DNA from: Leptospira sanjuanensis
GTDB taxonomy: Bacteria > Spirochaetota > Leptospiria > Leptospirales > Leptospiraceae
Length of the DNA: 64,000 nucleotides
Reading direction: 5' to 3'
Assembly: GCF_022267375.1 (NCBI RefSeq)
Contig: NZ_JAIZBH010000001.1
Coordinates: 1,222,001-1,286,000, forward strand
Position numbers and translations under genes: made by a program
Notes under the pieces: model-generated
Seen by the model: the letters and a program-made list of their open reading frames with translations, nothing else
Databases searched by the model: none
Told to the model about the DNA's origin: nothing
Shown: one piece after another, positions 47,169 through 61,883 of the stretch
Position numbering within the stretch: position 1 is the stretch's first letter
Layout: each line of letters begins with the position of its first letter

Positions 47169-48009
47169 TCCGACAAAAACTAGGACGTGGAACAAAAGCA
47201 CTCCGGCCGACGGGGATCTCATCGACGAAGAAGTGGATCGTCAATATGAGAATGATCAGTATTTGAAGGATCGCATTGACCAGTTAGAAGCAAGCTTTGC
47301 CGCAATGCAAGTTCCGTTAGGTGGAATCATTGAGGACAGTTTAAATATAGCCGCCATTTCTAACTTTAAAGAGGCAAATGCTCAAGCGATTTCCAGAACG
47401 GCGTTTTCGGCGCTTTGGGATTTAGTTCGAAAAAATGTGACAGGAATTGTTCCGGCCACTGACCGAATCAATTCGACCAATCATGGGTGCGTCGAAGGAG
47501 AACTTATAAAGTTTTCATTTACGGGAGGCGGAGTTACGGCACTTACGAAGTATTATGTTCGTAATCCTACCGCGAATGACTTTCAGATTTCTGCAACTTC
47601 TACCGGTTCAATCATCGATCTTACTTCTTCGCAAACGGGAGAAATGATCACGAATGTTGAATATGGTTTTGGAGACGGATCAACAACATACAATCTTCCG
47701 GATCGGAGAGGTATTTTTGCGAGAGGCGCCGGCGTGCATGGAAGCAGAGCGAAGGCGGTAAACGGTAATTATAACGGTGGCGTGCTTGGTTTCGAGGGGC
47801 AGGACCAATTTCAAGGGCACCGACATTCGCCGCCATCCGCACAAGGAATCGTCGGCGGTAGTACATATCCAGCAGGAGGGACCTCGTTCGCCGCCGCTGC
47901 GATCGTTATCGGCGATCCAGCCAACGATGGGACGAACGGTTCTCCGCGAACCGGGAACGAAACAACACCCGCGTATGTTGCGGTAAAATACAAAGTGAGG
48001 GTAATATGA
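47155..48009 (+). CDS. Tail collar/receptor-binding protein 2
   Basis: The ATG at 47155 with GGGAGGAG before it gives 284 residues, MAVFNPTKTRTWNKSTPADG, which closely follow copy 1 over most of their length. The block between HRH and GNETTPAYVAVKYKVRVI differs (SPPSAQGIVGGSTYPAGGTS against SVSGVSADLIHPDAWGGPG). Tandem duplication with a divergent tip suggests different receptor specificity. The frame's earlier start at 47140 is not supported. Confidence 0.82.
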   Translation: MAVFNPTKTRTWNKSTPADGDLIDEEVDRQYENDQYLKDRIDQLEASFAAMQVPLGGIIEDSLNIAAISNFKEANAQAISRTAFSALWDLVRKNVTGIVPATDRINSTNHGCVEGELIKFSFTGGGVTALTKYYVRNPTANDFQISATSTGSIIDLTSSQTGEMITNVEYGFGDGSTTYNLPDRRGIFARGAGVHGSRAKAVNGNYNGGVLGFEGQDQFQGHRHSPPSAQGIVGGSTYPAGGTSFAAAAIVIGDPANDGTNGSPRTGNETTPAYVAVKYKVRVI

Positions 48010-48725
48010 ATTATATCATCGATCAACAAACGAAAAAAGTAATGTGGATCAACTCCGATCCGAACCGACTTGCAGGAGAGGACGCATGGTCGAATTTCGA
48101 TGCAAGTCAGCATCAAATCGCATATGCTCTTCATTACAACCCGCAAGTGGGCGAACTGTTTAAAGCAACATTGGAGAACGGAATCGCGAAAGAGTTCGTA
48201 TCGAAAAAAGTATATAACAAAAATACGATGATGGAAAGGGTTCTTTTGAATTGGGATGAAGAACTCGATCCGGCAACGGAAACGGAAGACGAACCTCTTC
48301 GGGATGAAAGCGGAATCAATTTACCCTATCAAAAATATTCTGAAGTGGGCTGGAGCATTGACCTTCCGCTCTGGAAAGAGGATTTGTTGCGTTCCGTGGA
48401 TCGAATGTGCGAAATGAAAATTACTTCCGGATTTGTGTCGTCTGCATTGGGAGAAAGTCACCGATATGGATCCGATCGCGACGATCAACTAAACTTAATC
48501 GGTTCCGTTTCAATTGGCGATTCCGTCCTCTATAAATGTGAGGATATGAACGGCGTGAAGGAATACAAAATGCATTCCAGTGCTCAAATCAAGCAAGTGC
48601 TGGATGACGGCGCAGCACGCAAAATCCAATTGTTACAGACAGCGAACGAACTGAAGTCGTTGCTAAGAGTTGCGAATACATATGATGAGATCAATGCTGT
48701 CGATATAAGTTCCGGTTGGGATTGA
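48006..48725 (+). CDS. DUF4376-like phage tail protein
   Basis: The 239-residue protein ends with a DUF4376-type region: MKITSGFVSSALGESHRYGS, then DDQLNLIGSVSIGDSV and AQIKQVLDDGAARKIQLLQT. Such proteins occur beside tail fibre genes and may assist fibre assembly. The N-terminal part (MNYIIDQQTKKVMWINSD) looks like a small fibre-binding domain. It overlaps the collar stop by four bases and is the last gene of the cassette. No holin or endolysin follows. Confidence 0.72.
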   Translation: MNYIIDQQTKKVMWINSDPNRLAGEDAWSNFDASQHQIAYALHYNPQVGELFKATLENGIAKEFVSKKVYNKNTMMERVLLNWDEELDPATETEDEPLRDESGINLPYQKYSEVGWSIDLPLWKEDLLRSVDRMCEMKITSGFVSSALGESHRYGSDRDDQLNLIGSVSIGDSVLYKCEDMNGVKEYKMHSSAQIKQVLDDGAARKIQLLQTANELKSLLRVANTYDEINAVDISSGWD

Positions 48726-48787
48726 TTTCGGTTTTGCCCTTTCAGTCGTATTTCCGTTTTTCGGGTATACGATTGAAAGGGCTCCTT

Positions 48788-49693
48788 TCATTTTTTTACA
48801 GCTCGTAGTAAAACTTTTTCTACCAGATTTTTTTGAGTCCAAGGTATAAAATGGTCTTCTTCAGCTAAGGCGATCGTTGTCAGTTGCGATTCCAAAAAAT
48901 GTGTCTGGAAGTATTCTAGATTTTTAAATGGAACTAACGAATCTTTTCTTCCATGAATCAAAATGATTTTACAGTAGATCTTTGTCCAAAAAACTTCTAA
49001 TGAACGTAGCTGGTCTCTAAGTGGTAACATTTCGTTATTGCTGTTTCGAATTTCGCGCGGGAGAAAAAACTTAACCCAACTCCAGTCAGCAATCTGATTG
49101 TACCATTGAATTTCCTCGTGTTCGGCGCTTAAGGGAGCTGCAAGTAAAACCAGAAGATCGATACGATTCTTCGGATCGGAAGCGATTTTTGCAGCGATCG
49201 GTCCCCCATAAGAATGGCCGACGATTACTATATTCTTTATTTCTAATATGGAATTCGATTTTAAAAATTCATGAATTGCGTTTCCGATCAAAGTCGCCTG
49301 TTCTTCCACATCTGCTACGACCATACCTGGGTTCGATTTGCCGAAGCCTGGCCTATCCAAGGATAGAATGCAGTAGTGTTCCAAAAGACTTTTGTTTTCC
49401 AAATACCAAGCATAGTTTTGCCATCCCCCCGGCGAACCATGTATGAATATGAGAATATTCTGTTTTTCTGTTTTGCATCCGCTTGCTACCCCATACAACT
49501 TACGATTTCCGGACTCGAGATACATCTCTGAAGGATCCGCGCCGGATTCTTTGAGTTGAAGGAGGCTTTCATCCGATTTTTTCTGGAGATCTTCCGGAAT
49601 TTTGCACGAAACGCCGGAAACAACGAATAAGCTGATTGCGCAAAAGAAAACAAGGAGACTGCAAGTCATCGAAAGTATTCGCGTATTTCTCAA
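48788..49693 (-). CDS. Alpha/beta-hydrolase lipoprotein
   Basis: The 301-residue protein has a signal region and lipobox (FVVSGVSC) followed by an alpha/beta-hydrolase domain: IFIHGSPGGWQNYAWYL oxyanion loop, LDRPGFGKS, nucleophile elbow VGHSYGG, acid GRKDSLVPF and a final His in EEDHFIPW. It is expected to be an envelope esterase or lipase of unknown substrate. The start is TTG at 49693, overlapping the cyclase TGA as TTGA. It converges on the phage cassette, 62 bases apart. Confidence 0.85.
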   Translation of the reverse strand: MRNTRILSMTCSLLVFFCAISLFVVSGVSCKIPEDLQKKSDESLLQLKESGADPSEMYLESGNRKLYGVASGCKTEKQNILIFIHGSPGGWQNYAWYLENKSLLEHYCILSLDRPGFGKSNPGMVVADVEEQATLIGNAIHEFLKSNSILEIKNIVIVGHSYGGPIAAKIASDPKNRIDLLVLLAAPLSAEHEEIQWYNQIADWSWVKFFLPREIRNSNNEMLPLRDQLRSLEVFWTKIYCKIILIHGRKDSLVPFKNLEYFQTHFLESQLTTIALAEEDHFIPWTQKNLVEKVLLRAVKK

Positions 49694-50988
49694 GCCGAGA
49701 ACTCTCCTCGGTGAACTTGCTCGTAAAATCGAAGAAACGTCTGATTCGGCTTCAATTCGTCTTGAGGATCACGCAGCTCCTCTCGGATATTTTTTACGAG
49801 ATACATATCGATCTCTCCCTTATTCTTCGCTTTAATTTTTCCCCTGTATTCGCAATGAAAAAAGTCCTTTATCAGTTCATAGGTCTGACTGGAAATATTC
49901 ACTTCACCCGGAATTCCCGAGCTCTCCATCCGGCTCGCAGTGTTTACAGTATCTCCCCATATATCGTAAGCGAATTTTTCCGTACCTACGACTCCCGCTA
50001 CGACCGAGCCGGTATGAATTCCTAATCGAAGTTCCCAGTAGGGTAAGCCCTTTGATTCTCGTTCGATCTTTTTAGAAATCATAAATCTTTGAAATTCGAG
50101 GCCGCATAACACTGCGTCTATGCAGTGGGTCTTGTTAGGAACCGGTAAACCTCCCGCGGCCATATACGCGTCTCCGATCGTCTTTATTTTTTCCATTCGG
50201 TGATTTTTTGTAATGGAATCGAATTTACGGAAGAATAAGTCCAATTCGCTTAACAATTCTTCGGGAGTCATCGTTTCCGCGATTTGGGTGAACCCAGCCA
50301 TATCGGTAAAAAGAACGGTTACGCTTTCGTAACGCACGGGCGCCACCGAGTCGTTTCTTTTTAATTCTTCCGCTACCGTATCGGGGAGAACGTTTAGCAG
50401 TAAGGCATCGGATTTTTTCCTTTCGATATTTAAGTTTCTCGTTAGAATGAATATTAACAAACCAGTAAGTATTTGGACGAAAAGAAAATTCCCGCCCGCG
50501 TCCAGGTAGCGTTCCGTTTCGTTCGGATACATTTTGATGAATTCACGGTTGAAATATTCCATACCGTATAAAAACGCCGTCGCTGCGGCATAAACCAGAT
50601 AAACGATCCATACATTATGGTTTCTTAATAGGATCGTAGCGATTACGAGAGCCGGTATGAAATAATAGTGATTCCCGCCGATCGATCCACCGTTGAAAAA
50701 CCACATCGACGAAAGATAAATCAGAATGGTAAGATTGAACGGCCAAAAGAGGGAATAATATATGTTCTTAAGTCTGGATAGAAGATACATCCCTGTAAGC
50801 AGGCTTCCGGAAACGAAATTCAATAGAAAAATCGTCATAAAGTTTTCGAGATAAAAGGAGGAAAACGCGCCGAAGATATTCAATATCCCGTTTACGAACG
50901 CGACCGTATTGAAAAGCCTATGTTCCAGTGAGTTCTTTTTGGGGTCACCGAACATAAAATATACGACTTTTAGAATTCTTTCGATCAT
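49690..50988 (-). CDS. Membrane class III adenylate cyclase
   Basis: The 432-residue protein has about six membrane helices in the first 190 residues, a short linker and a C-terminal class III cyclase domain. VLFTDMAGF and TIGDAYMA carry the two metal aspartates. EKIKTIGDAY (Lys) and DIWGDTVNTASRM (Asp, Asn, Arg) fit the adenine-specific and transition-state residues, so ATP rather than GTP is the likely substrate. It should make cAMP in response to an unknown membrane signal. It is co-translated with the hydrolase lipoprotein. Confidence 0.92.
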   Translation of the reverse strand: MIERILKVVYFMFGDPKKNSLEHRLFNTVAFVNGILNIFGAFSSFYLENFMTIFLLNFVSGSLLTGMYLLSRLKNIYYSLFWPFNLTILIYLSSMWFFNGGSIGGNHYYFIPALVIATILLRNHNVWIVYLVYAAATAFLYGMEYFNREFIKMYPNETERYLDAGGNFLFVQILTGLLIFILTRNLNIERKKSDALLLNVLPDTVAEELKRNDSVAPVRYESVTVLFTDMAGFTQIAETMTPEELLSELDLFFRKFDSITKNHRMEKIKTIGDAYMAAGGLPVPNKTHCIDAVLCGLEFQRFMISKKIERESKGLPYWELRLGIHTGSVVAGVVGTEKFAYDIWGDTVNTASRMESSGIPGEVNISSQTYELIKDFFHCEYRGKIKAKNKGEIDMYLVKNIREELRDPQDELKPNQTFLRFYEQVHRGEFSA

Positions 50989-51147
50989 AATCCGTTATCC
51001 TTTTTTCCTGCGTATTCTGAAATCATTCGTTTAAACCTTTTTATTTTCGGGTCAACAATGATTCTTAAGTCGAAGTCAATCCTTTTTCTCTTTCCTAAAT
51101 TGTTCCGACAAACGGTTTCATTTAAGGCTTATTCCGAAAATTAAAAT

Positions 51148-51228
51148 TGTAGGAACTCCTGCACTTTTCAATTTCTTCGAAAATCAAAAGAGATCGAAAT
51201 TTAGGACCATTGTAGGAGCTACCGCACC
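51148..51228 (+). repeat. Composite short repeat, right of the tail cassette
   Basis: TGTAGGAACTCCTGC (51148-51162) and TGTAGGAGCTAC (51213-51224) lie 65 bp apart and mirror the pair starting at 35514 in order, direction and spacing. The flanking 50989-51301 holds no gene; TGTTCCGACAAA-type dyads occur at 51100-51112 and 51251-51261. Confidence 0.65.
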
Positions 51229-52388
51229 TTTTTTTTCATTCTTAAATTTGCTCCGACAAACAATTCGAATTTTTTCTTCTTGAATCTTAATTCTCCGTTT
51301 TTTAGTCAGAACGTTTGTTGACCTTGCGTTTTCCGAAATAAAAACGGAATACTTCTTTCGCGATACTCAATAAGCTTGCTTTTTGAATTCCTCGTTTTCG
51401 ATTTGCCGCGCCGATTTCAAAGAGAAGTTTCCATTGATGAAACAAGATCGTATACATTTGAAGGAGAGAAAACTTAGGGTCGTAGAGGTTTGTGGATTCG
51501 GATGTGACTCCATTCAATTCTACGATTCCGAATTCTTTGCCCGCTCTTAATTCCGAATCGGATCGATAGCGAACGTCGTATCTTCCAAAGTAAAAACCGG
51601 AAAACGTTTGCGAAATTCGATCGATTTTTTCGGTAAGTTCTTCCGTGATGAGCGAGGTCCCATCCGTAAAAAGCGTTCCTTGACAATGGTTTCCCGCTTC
51701 GGCCAATCGCTTTCTTTTGCCTTGAGGAAGGACTTGATTCCATTCCTGATGATGTCTTTCGAAAAAGACCTTCCATTGATATCGGAATCGTGGATGTTTG
51801 AGGATCAATTCTGCCATCGTCTCAATTCCGTTTCCTTCTAAGATAGGAAAGGTCTTTTTCGTAATCGATAGAATTCTTCCTTTGGCTTCGTTCGGAAAGC
51901 GGTAATAAAAGATCCCCGCTTCCTCCGGACCTGGATGATATTCTTGCGCGATTAGATCCACGTCCGTAGTTTTCAAATAACTTAATACTTCCTCTTTATT
52001 GCGCGCCAATTTCAGGCCGGCGCCTCTTTGACCAGCGTCCGGTTTGAGTATATAAGGAAATTTGAATCCTTTTTTCGAAACTGCGGTTTTCACGAGTTCG
52101 TAAGTTTTGTCATGACCGATTTCCGGGCGAGGTAGTTTTACGAATTTAAGAACATGGGAAGTATTCAAGTTCTTTAATATTTCCTCCTTGGACTCTCCCA
52201 CCAAACCTCCGAACGGGATTCCGGGATTAGCCGCACATATCGTTCCGAATCCCTTATGACGGATTGTAAGATATACGATGTAAGGAATCAAAGGGATGTA
52301 AAAAAGCCAAGCCGGCCAGAACTCAGGTCGCATTAATTTTTGCAGTAGAATTGTCCCTTCCGAAATCCGAATCTTTCGAACCGAGGAT

Positions 52389-52913
<525 letters not shown>

Positions 52914-53047
52914 CGAAAAGTTCTTCGGGTGAAAACTTTAAAAGTTACATGGAGATTTCTTTTTTCACGTTTTTGCAATCATTTCGAGGAAATGAAAATC
53001 AAAAAGGGGACAGAGCCGTAACCCTGTCCTGGGAATTTTGAGTGGGG

Positions 53048-53638
53048 TTAATAAAGACTGAAACGAACCGGTATCAATACTTTTACGGTGATCGGTTTGC
53101 CTTCCAGCATAGAAGGAGAATATCTCTTTTTGTAAAAGGCTTCGACTGCGGCTTCGTCCAGACCGAATCCGAGAGGCTTTCCAACGGAACGAACTCGAAG
53201 AACATGTCCGTCGTCTCCGATGATTACTTCGAGCGTGGACGTTCCGGTAATTCCTGCGCCTCTCGCTTCCGATGGATATTCCGGAGTTACGTTCGGCGTT
53301 AAGTCAACGGGAGCGGTTGCACCGGAAATGATCGCGTCTTGTGCACCCGCGATTCTCGGATCTTCCTTCTTCTTAATCGTATCCGTAACTTCGAATTCTC
53401 CGTCGTCCGCCGCTTCGCCAACGTTCGGTTCTTGTATGACCAAGTTGTCGACAAAAGCCACTTCGTCGACGAGTCGATCCAAGCGGTTGAATTCGATCGA
53501 CGGAGTATACCAAAAGAATAGGATCAGAAGTTGAAGAACTAAGGATGAGGATAGAAAGAATTCCATCCTATATCGATCGATGAATCTTCTGAGCTTACCT
53601 CTTCGGATCGTCATGAGTATGGATTTGGATTGTTCCAT
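53048..53638 (-). CDS. tonB: TonB energy-transducing protein
   Basis: The 196-residue protein spans the inner membrane once near residues 27-45 ([18 protein letters not shown]) and has a C-terminal TonB domain: [20 protein letters not shown] then [15 protein letters not shown], with the YP motif that contacts the receptor. It carries proton-motive energy from ExbB/ExbD to the TonB-dependent receptor encoded upstream. The proline-rich linker is short. It is last in its operon, three bases after exbD. Confidence 0.93.
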   Translation of the reverse strand: MEQSKSILMTIRRGKLRRFIDRYRMEFFLSSSLVLQLLILFFWYTPSIEFNRLDRLVDEVAFVDNLVIQEPNVGEAADDGEFEVTDTIKKKEDPRIAGAQDAIISGATAPVDLTPNVTPEYPSEARGAGITGTSTLEVIIGDDGHVLRVRSVGKPLGFGLDEAAVEAFYKKRYSPSMLEGKPITVKVLIPVRFSLY

Positions 53639-53641
53639 CGA

Positions 53642-54058
53642 TCAAAGACCTCCGCCTTGCGTAGTCTTTGTTACGAGAGATACTTTGAGAGCGCCCGCTT
53701 CCTTCAGGAGTTCGAATGCGTTGTCCAGTTCGGCATAAGGAAGATCTTTGTCCGCATGGACCAGCACTTTAAGATCGGGAGTCGTTGTCAGTTTCGCTCT
53801 TACATTATTGATGGCTTCGTTCAAAGGCATCCTAACTTGATTGAAGTAAACTGCTTTGTCCTTATCCGCACTGAGATATAAGTTCGCGATTTTCTTGTTG
53901 AGTTGTTCTCCGCCCGGCACGTCCGGAAGTGCGATCGGCAGATCCGGATCCGTATCAAGAACGGAAGTCACCATAAAGAAAACCAGAAGGAGAAAGGCTA
54001 TATCGGCCATCGAGCTGACAGGAATGGACGGTGGATTCTTTTTCTTTTTTAAGCTCAT
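53642..54058 (-). CDS. exbD: ExbD-type biopolymer transport protein (copy 2)
   Basis: The 138-residue protein has one membrane helix, [20 protein letters not shown], with the essential proton-carrying Asp in MADIAF, and a periplasmic domain. It works with ExbB and TonB. The ATG is one base after the stop of the first exbD-like gene, with RBS supplied by the upstream coding region. Confidence 0.93.
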   Translation of the reverse strand: MSLKKKKNPPSIPVSSMADIAFLLLVFFMVTSVLDTDPDLPIALPDVPGGEQLNKKIANLYLSADKDKAVYFNQVRMPLNEAINNVRAKLTTTPDLKVLVHADKDLPYAELDNAFELLKEAGALKVSLVTKTTQGGGL

Positions 54059-54478
54059 TTATTTCAGCCTTTTTACGGAGATCTGTTTGAATCCCCGAAT
54101 TTGAACGGCGGATAACGCGTCGAGCATGTTGCCGTATTTCGTGTCTCCGGTCGTTTTGATCAATGCGACTTTGTTTTCGATATCCGGGATATCCATCAGA
54201 TTGAGTTGTTCCCTGAAATCGACCAGGTTTCTGTAATCCTTCGTGCCGATGCTTTTGTTCTTCATCTTTACGAGCTCGCCCGTGACGAGGATTTCGTAGA
54301 TATTTTCGCGGAGAACCAAAGTCGGATTGGAATTCTTTCTCGGAAGCTGAATGTTCAAACCTTCCTTTACGAAGAATACCGCAGTCACCATGAAAAACAC
54401 CAATAGAAGGAATGCGATATCCGACATAGACGATGCGGATATCTCCTCTAATACGCGTTTCTTTTTGATTCGGATCAT
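54059..54478 (-). CDS. exbD: ExbD-type biopolymer transport protein (copy 1)
   Basis: The 139-residue protein starts best at ATG 54478 ([14 protein letters not shown]). Its single helix [20 protein letters not shown] has the conserved Asp. A longer frame starts at 54496 without need. Two different exbD genes in tandem behind one exbB suggest a hetero-dimer of ExbD subunits, as seen in other Gram-negatives. Confidence 0.92.
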   Translation of the reverse strand: MIRIKKKRVLEEISASSMSDIAFLLLVFFMVTAVFFVKEGLNIQLPRKNSNPTLVLRENIYEILVTGELVKMKNKSIGTKDYRNLVDFREQLNLMDIPDIENKVALIKTTGDTKYGNMLDALSAVQIRGFKQISVKRLK

Positions 54479-54504
54479 AATGATACCTATATTCAAAAAA
54501 GCGA

Positions 54505-55332
54505 TTATGCTTTCTTAGAGTTTCTTTTTAAGAATTCTTTGTAAATTCTGTTTGCCGCTTCCTCGATTTCGGAAGTGAATCCGTCGATTCTTGAAGTCAG
54601 ATATTGGTGAAAGGTCATCGCTGGAATCGCAACGATCAAACCCGCGGCGGTGGTGATAAGCGCTTCTTTAATACCGCCAGCCACCACTTTCGCGTTTACT
54701 TGATCGGCGTTTGCGATCGCGTCGAACGCGTTGATCATCCCCGATACGGTCCCTAAGAATCCGATCAAAGGAGCGATGGTCGATACTGCCGCAAGAATTA
54801 CGAGTCCTCGTTCGAGAACGGTGATTACTTCCGCCGCCTCTCTTTCCACGCCTTTTGCGAAGATTTCCGCGTCGCCGGAAGATACGTCTATGCCGCCCGC
54901 AAGAACTTGTGAAATTTTATATTCTTTTCTTTCGTCCAAAAATCCTTGAACTGCGTCGAGTCCTTTCGTGTCCATCGCTTCGCCTAAGTCGATGTTGTAT
55001 CCCTTAGGAAGAAGTTTTGCGGTCGCAATGAAATAGATTCTTTCGAAGATGATTCCGAGTGCGACGATGGAGGAAAGGGCGAGAGGATACATGGTCCAGC
55101 CGCCGAGAAGGAAAAGATCCACGAATCCCCAGTTTTTACCCGCTTGTTGTGCGGGGGTTTCCGTTTTCGTCTCTTCGGCCGCGGGCGCCGTTGTTCCGGT
55201 CGCTTCCGTCTTAGCCGGTTCCGATACTTTATCCTGTGCGAATATTACATTTGTGGAAAGCGAAATGAGTCCCGAGAGAATGATCGCCGTTGCGACCCAT
55301 TTGAATTCTTTTTTTATGGAAGAAAATTTCAT
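54505..55332 (-). CDS. exbB: ExbB/TolQ-type proton channel protein
   Basis: The 275-residue protein has a signal-like N-terminal helix ending in FAQD, an Ala/Thr/Pro-rich periplasmic segment, and three membrane helices: [18 protein letters not shown], then [20 protein letters not shown] and [15 protein letters not shown]. These carry the conserved GT/VSG and pore residues of the family. It forms the pentameric proton channel that powers TonB. A long gap (144 bases) separates it from the receptor gene upstream. Confidence 0.93.
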   Translation of the reverse strand: MKFSSIKKEFKWVATAIILSGLISLSTNVIFAQDKVSEPAKTEATGTTAPAAEETKTETPAQQAGKNWGFVDLFLLGGWTMYPLALSSIVALGIIFERIYFIATAKLLPKGYNIDLGEAMDTKGLDAVQGFLDERKEYKISQVLAGGIDVSSGDAEIFAKGVEREAAEVITVLERGLVILAAVSTIAPLIGFLGTVSGMINAFDAIANADQVNAKVVAGGIKEALITTAAGLIVAIPAMTFHQYLTSRIDGFTSEIEEAANRIYKEFLKRNSKKA

Positions 55333-55476
55333 CGATATCTCCGATTAAAATATTCCTGTAATATACTTTTGGATTGTTACCGGATGATTACAAAGAAATT
55401 ACGGATTTGAGACTTAAAGACGGGGAAGAAGAGCCGAATCCGATTCGATTTCGAACCGGATTCGGAGAATTTAAAA

Positions 55477-58436
<2,960 letters not shown>

Positions 58437-58440
<4 letters not shown>

Positions 58441-59057
58441 GTTCCGTACGTACAAACTTTAAATTGATTTTTATGTTCTATAACGAGTTTGATTTCATCG
58501 ATATGAATCGTCTTTAGATCGACTTCCAGATCGAAGTCCTTGATGATATAGCCGTTGATGTTTGTCAGCTTACGCACGTTATACGGCTTAGGAAGAGGGA
58601 GAACTTTGATTTTCCCTTTGGTTCCTTGAAGATTTTGTCTGACTTTATCGATTCCTGCCGTGCGTCTTATTTGAAGAAGATACATCGCGTCTTCGATTTT
58701 AGAGTTCGCTATGATGTTGTTTTGATCTAAATTATTAGGAAGATAAATAGTTCGTATTTCGTTCGGACTGCAAGAGTATTGGAACTGATCGTCCGTATTC
58801 CCTTTGGAATTTCTGATTTCGGTCAGGGCTTTTTCCAAAGCTTCTTCCACCGATTTGGAAGAATGATCGATATGATATGAATCCTTAAGTTCGGATTTAA
58901 GGACGTCCCTGTCTTTTTGAATCTCCGCCGCGAGTTTCGGATCCAAGATTTCCTTGTCGAAGTCGGGCCGTTGTCCTTTTTGTTTGCAATCGATGATCGA
59001 AAGAGATACAAGAAGGAGGAGAAGAATATTTAAAAAATTGAATGTTTTCTGGAACAT
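58437..59057 (-). CDS. Lipoprotein coupled to the TonB receptor
   Basis: The 206-residue protein begins with a signal peptide and lipobox ([13 protein letters not shown]). The mature part is helical with [20 protein letters not shown], then a beta region ending [20 protein letters not shown]. Its stop overlaps the receptor start (ATGA), so translation is coupled in near-equal amounts. The partner role, for example as a substrate-capturing or assembly factor, is inferred from the coupling. Confidence 0.82.
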
Positions 59058-59105
59058 ATTCGAAAGCGAAAGAGGATTCTCTTTGGAGAATCCTCTTCGG
59101 TAAAA

Positions 59106-60491
<1,386 letters not shown>

Positions 60492-60548
60492 CTTATGACT
60501 CCTTGGAGAATAAACCTAAAAGGTCTAAAAGTAAAATAATCGGAGGGC

Positions 60549-60659
60549 GTTACGTTGGAGTTACAAACGGATATAATTCCCGTAACTTTCGTTTCGGGTA
60601 ACAGAATTGATTCGAAGAATTTTTCCGCTGTTTTCATAAATATAAAATATTACTAATAT
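60549..60659 (-). promoter_or_regulatory. Putative control region of the TonB operon
   Basis: Four GTTAC/GTAAC half-sites lie at 60549, 60560, 60582 and 60598. ATATTACTAATAT (60647-60659) is a perfect 6-bp dyad around a central C, AT-rich like many metal-regulator sites. All are upstream of the beta-helix lipoprotein start. I could not fix a -10/-35 pair. Confidence 0.35.
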
Positions 60660-60660
60660 A

Positions 60661-60975
60661 TTACGGAAGGGCGAAAAAAAGAATCAGAAGCACTCCTAAG
60701 GAGCCGAAAGCGAAATAGCGATCTCCCTTTGTCTCCTCTTTTGATTCCTCTTCCTTATTCCAGGAAACTTCCTTTTTTTCCACGGTGACAGCATCCTTTT
60801 TGAAGCCGCGTTTGGTTCCGTCTTCGTATTCCACGATGACGCCTTGTTCGTTTTCGGAAGTCTTAACGTTCTCGATCGTTTCATTCGTTTTAACGTTTTT
60901 AACGGTGTCTGCAAAGAGTCCGTTGAACGAGAATAACGCGAATAATAAAAGAGTAATGGATGAGCGTGTAATCAT
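60661..60975 (-). CDS. Small exported protein with C-terminal membrane helix
   Basis: The 104-residue protein has a signal peptide ([15 protein letters not shown]), a charged repetitive stretch ([20 protein letters not shown]) and a C-terminal helix [17 protein letters not shown]. It could be anchored at both ends or cleaved. I recognise no family. It lies upstream of the TonB operon in the same direction with a 169-base gap holding putative regulatory sites. Confidence 0.65.
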   Translation of the reverse strand: MITRSSITLLLFALFSFNGLFADTVKNVKTNETIENVKTSENEQGVIVEYEDGTKRGFKKDAVTVEKKEVSWNKEEESKEETKGDRYFAFGSLGVLLILFFALP

Positions 60976-61883
60976 TTTGTAATTCTTCCCAATGAGGATG
61001 TTTACCGCTTCTCATTATTACAAAATCACACAAGAGGAAAAACGCTGCGAATGTTACAAACGTGTTAAAGATGATCGATCGGTTTCTTATAGAATGTTTA
61101 AGTCGGATTGAAAATTGTGCGGTTATTGAAACAACTTGGAGGCGTTATAACGAATCGGAATGACTTCGTTTAACAAATATGTTATGGGACAGGGTTTCTA
61201 AGGATATCGGTTCAAGAAGCTTAAAGAAGAATCACGCGGGTCGAAATCGTCGAGTTACAATCTAATTCCGGCTTTATGAAAAGAATTCAAAACTTCTAAA
61301 GAGGAAATCCAATCTCCCACATGAGTGCTTTTCAGATCTTTCGTGTTTAGATTTCTGGGCGTCGTCCTCGTTTCCGGAGAATATTCGGATCGTCTCTTTC
61401 AAAGAATTTTCTAAATGAATCGGAGAATTGTTTGGTTTCCCATTCTTCGATTTGTTTCTCTCGCGTGAAAAATAGGAACGATTTCCGAGTGGTGTGAATC
61501 GCTTCGGATAAGGTCTGTTTTGGGACCTTCAAGACTGGGACCGATAGGAAATCAAACCGAAACTCAGGCAATTCCAATCACGGAAGCATTGATAGAGACT
61601 GTTTTCCGAAACGAAAGGATGGAAATTCTTCGTGTTTTGAGTCTACGAAGTTTGATTCTTTCCTCCACCTTGGGTAGGAATCCGGACTTTCCTGCCCTTT
61701 GATTCTTTGAAGTGTCTGAAAAATTGTCAGGAAACGGCACTATTACAAAGAAAATTTCCGGAATGCTTCCTTTCAAAATCACCATTTTCCCGTTTTTCAG
61801 ATTTTTTTCTTGCACTTGATTTGATTTTTTATATAATAACAGGTGTTCTATAAAAACGATTGTTCGAAATTAAGGAGAATCCA
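60976..61883. other. Long gap without a supported gene
   Basis: Several short frames on both strands (for example minus 61347-61577) overlap one another and lack RBS and recognisable families. I see no intact gene and no clear repeat. The last 60 bases should contain the promoter of the TetR/AlkB operon; ATATAATAAC (61830-61839) is a possible -10. Confidence 0.35.

Noticed and set aside
46135..48009. Diversity-generating retroelement target
   Set aside because: The variable tip region resembles one in principle, but there is no reverse transcriptase, template repeat or adenine-biased substitution pattern visible.
36070..48725. Complete inducible prophage
   Set aside because: No integrase, repressor of the CI type, replication, packaging, capsid or lysis gene was found in or beside the cassette.
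61347..61815. Possible decayed gene upstream of the TetR gene (two minus-strand frames)
   Set aside because: The frames are short, overlap the opposite-strand frame 61520-61702, have no recognised family and do not join into a credible protein.
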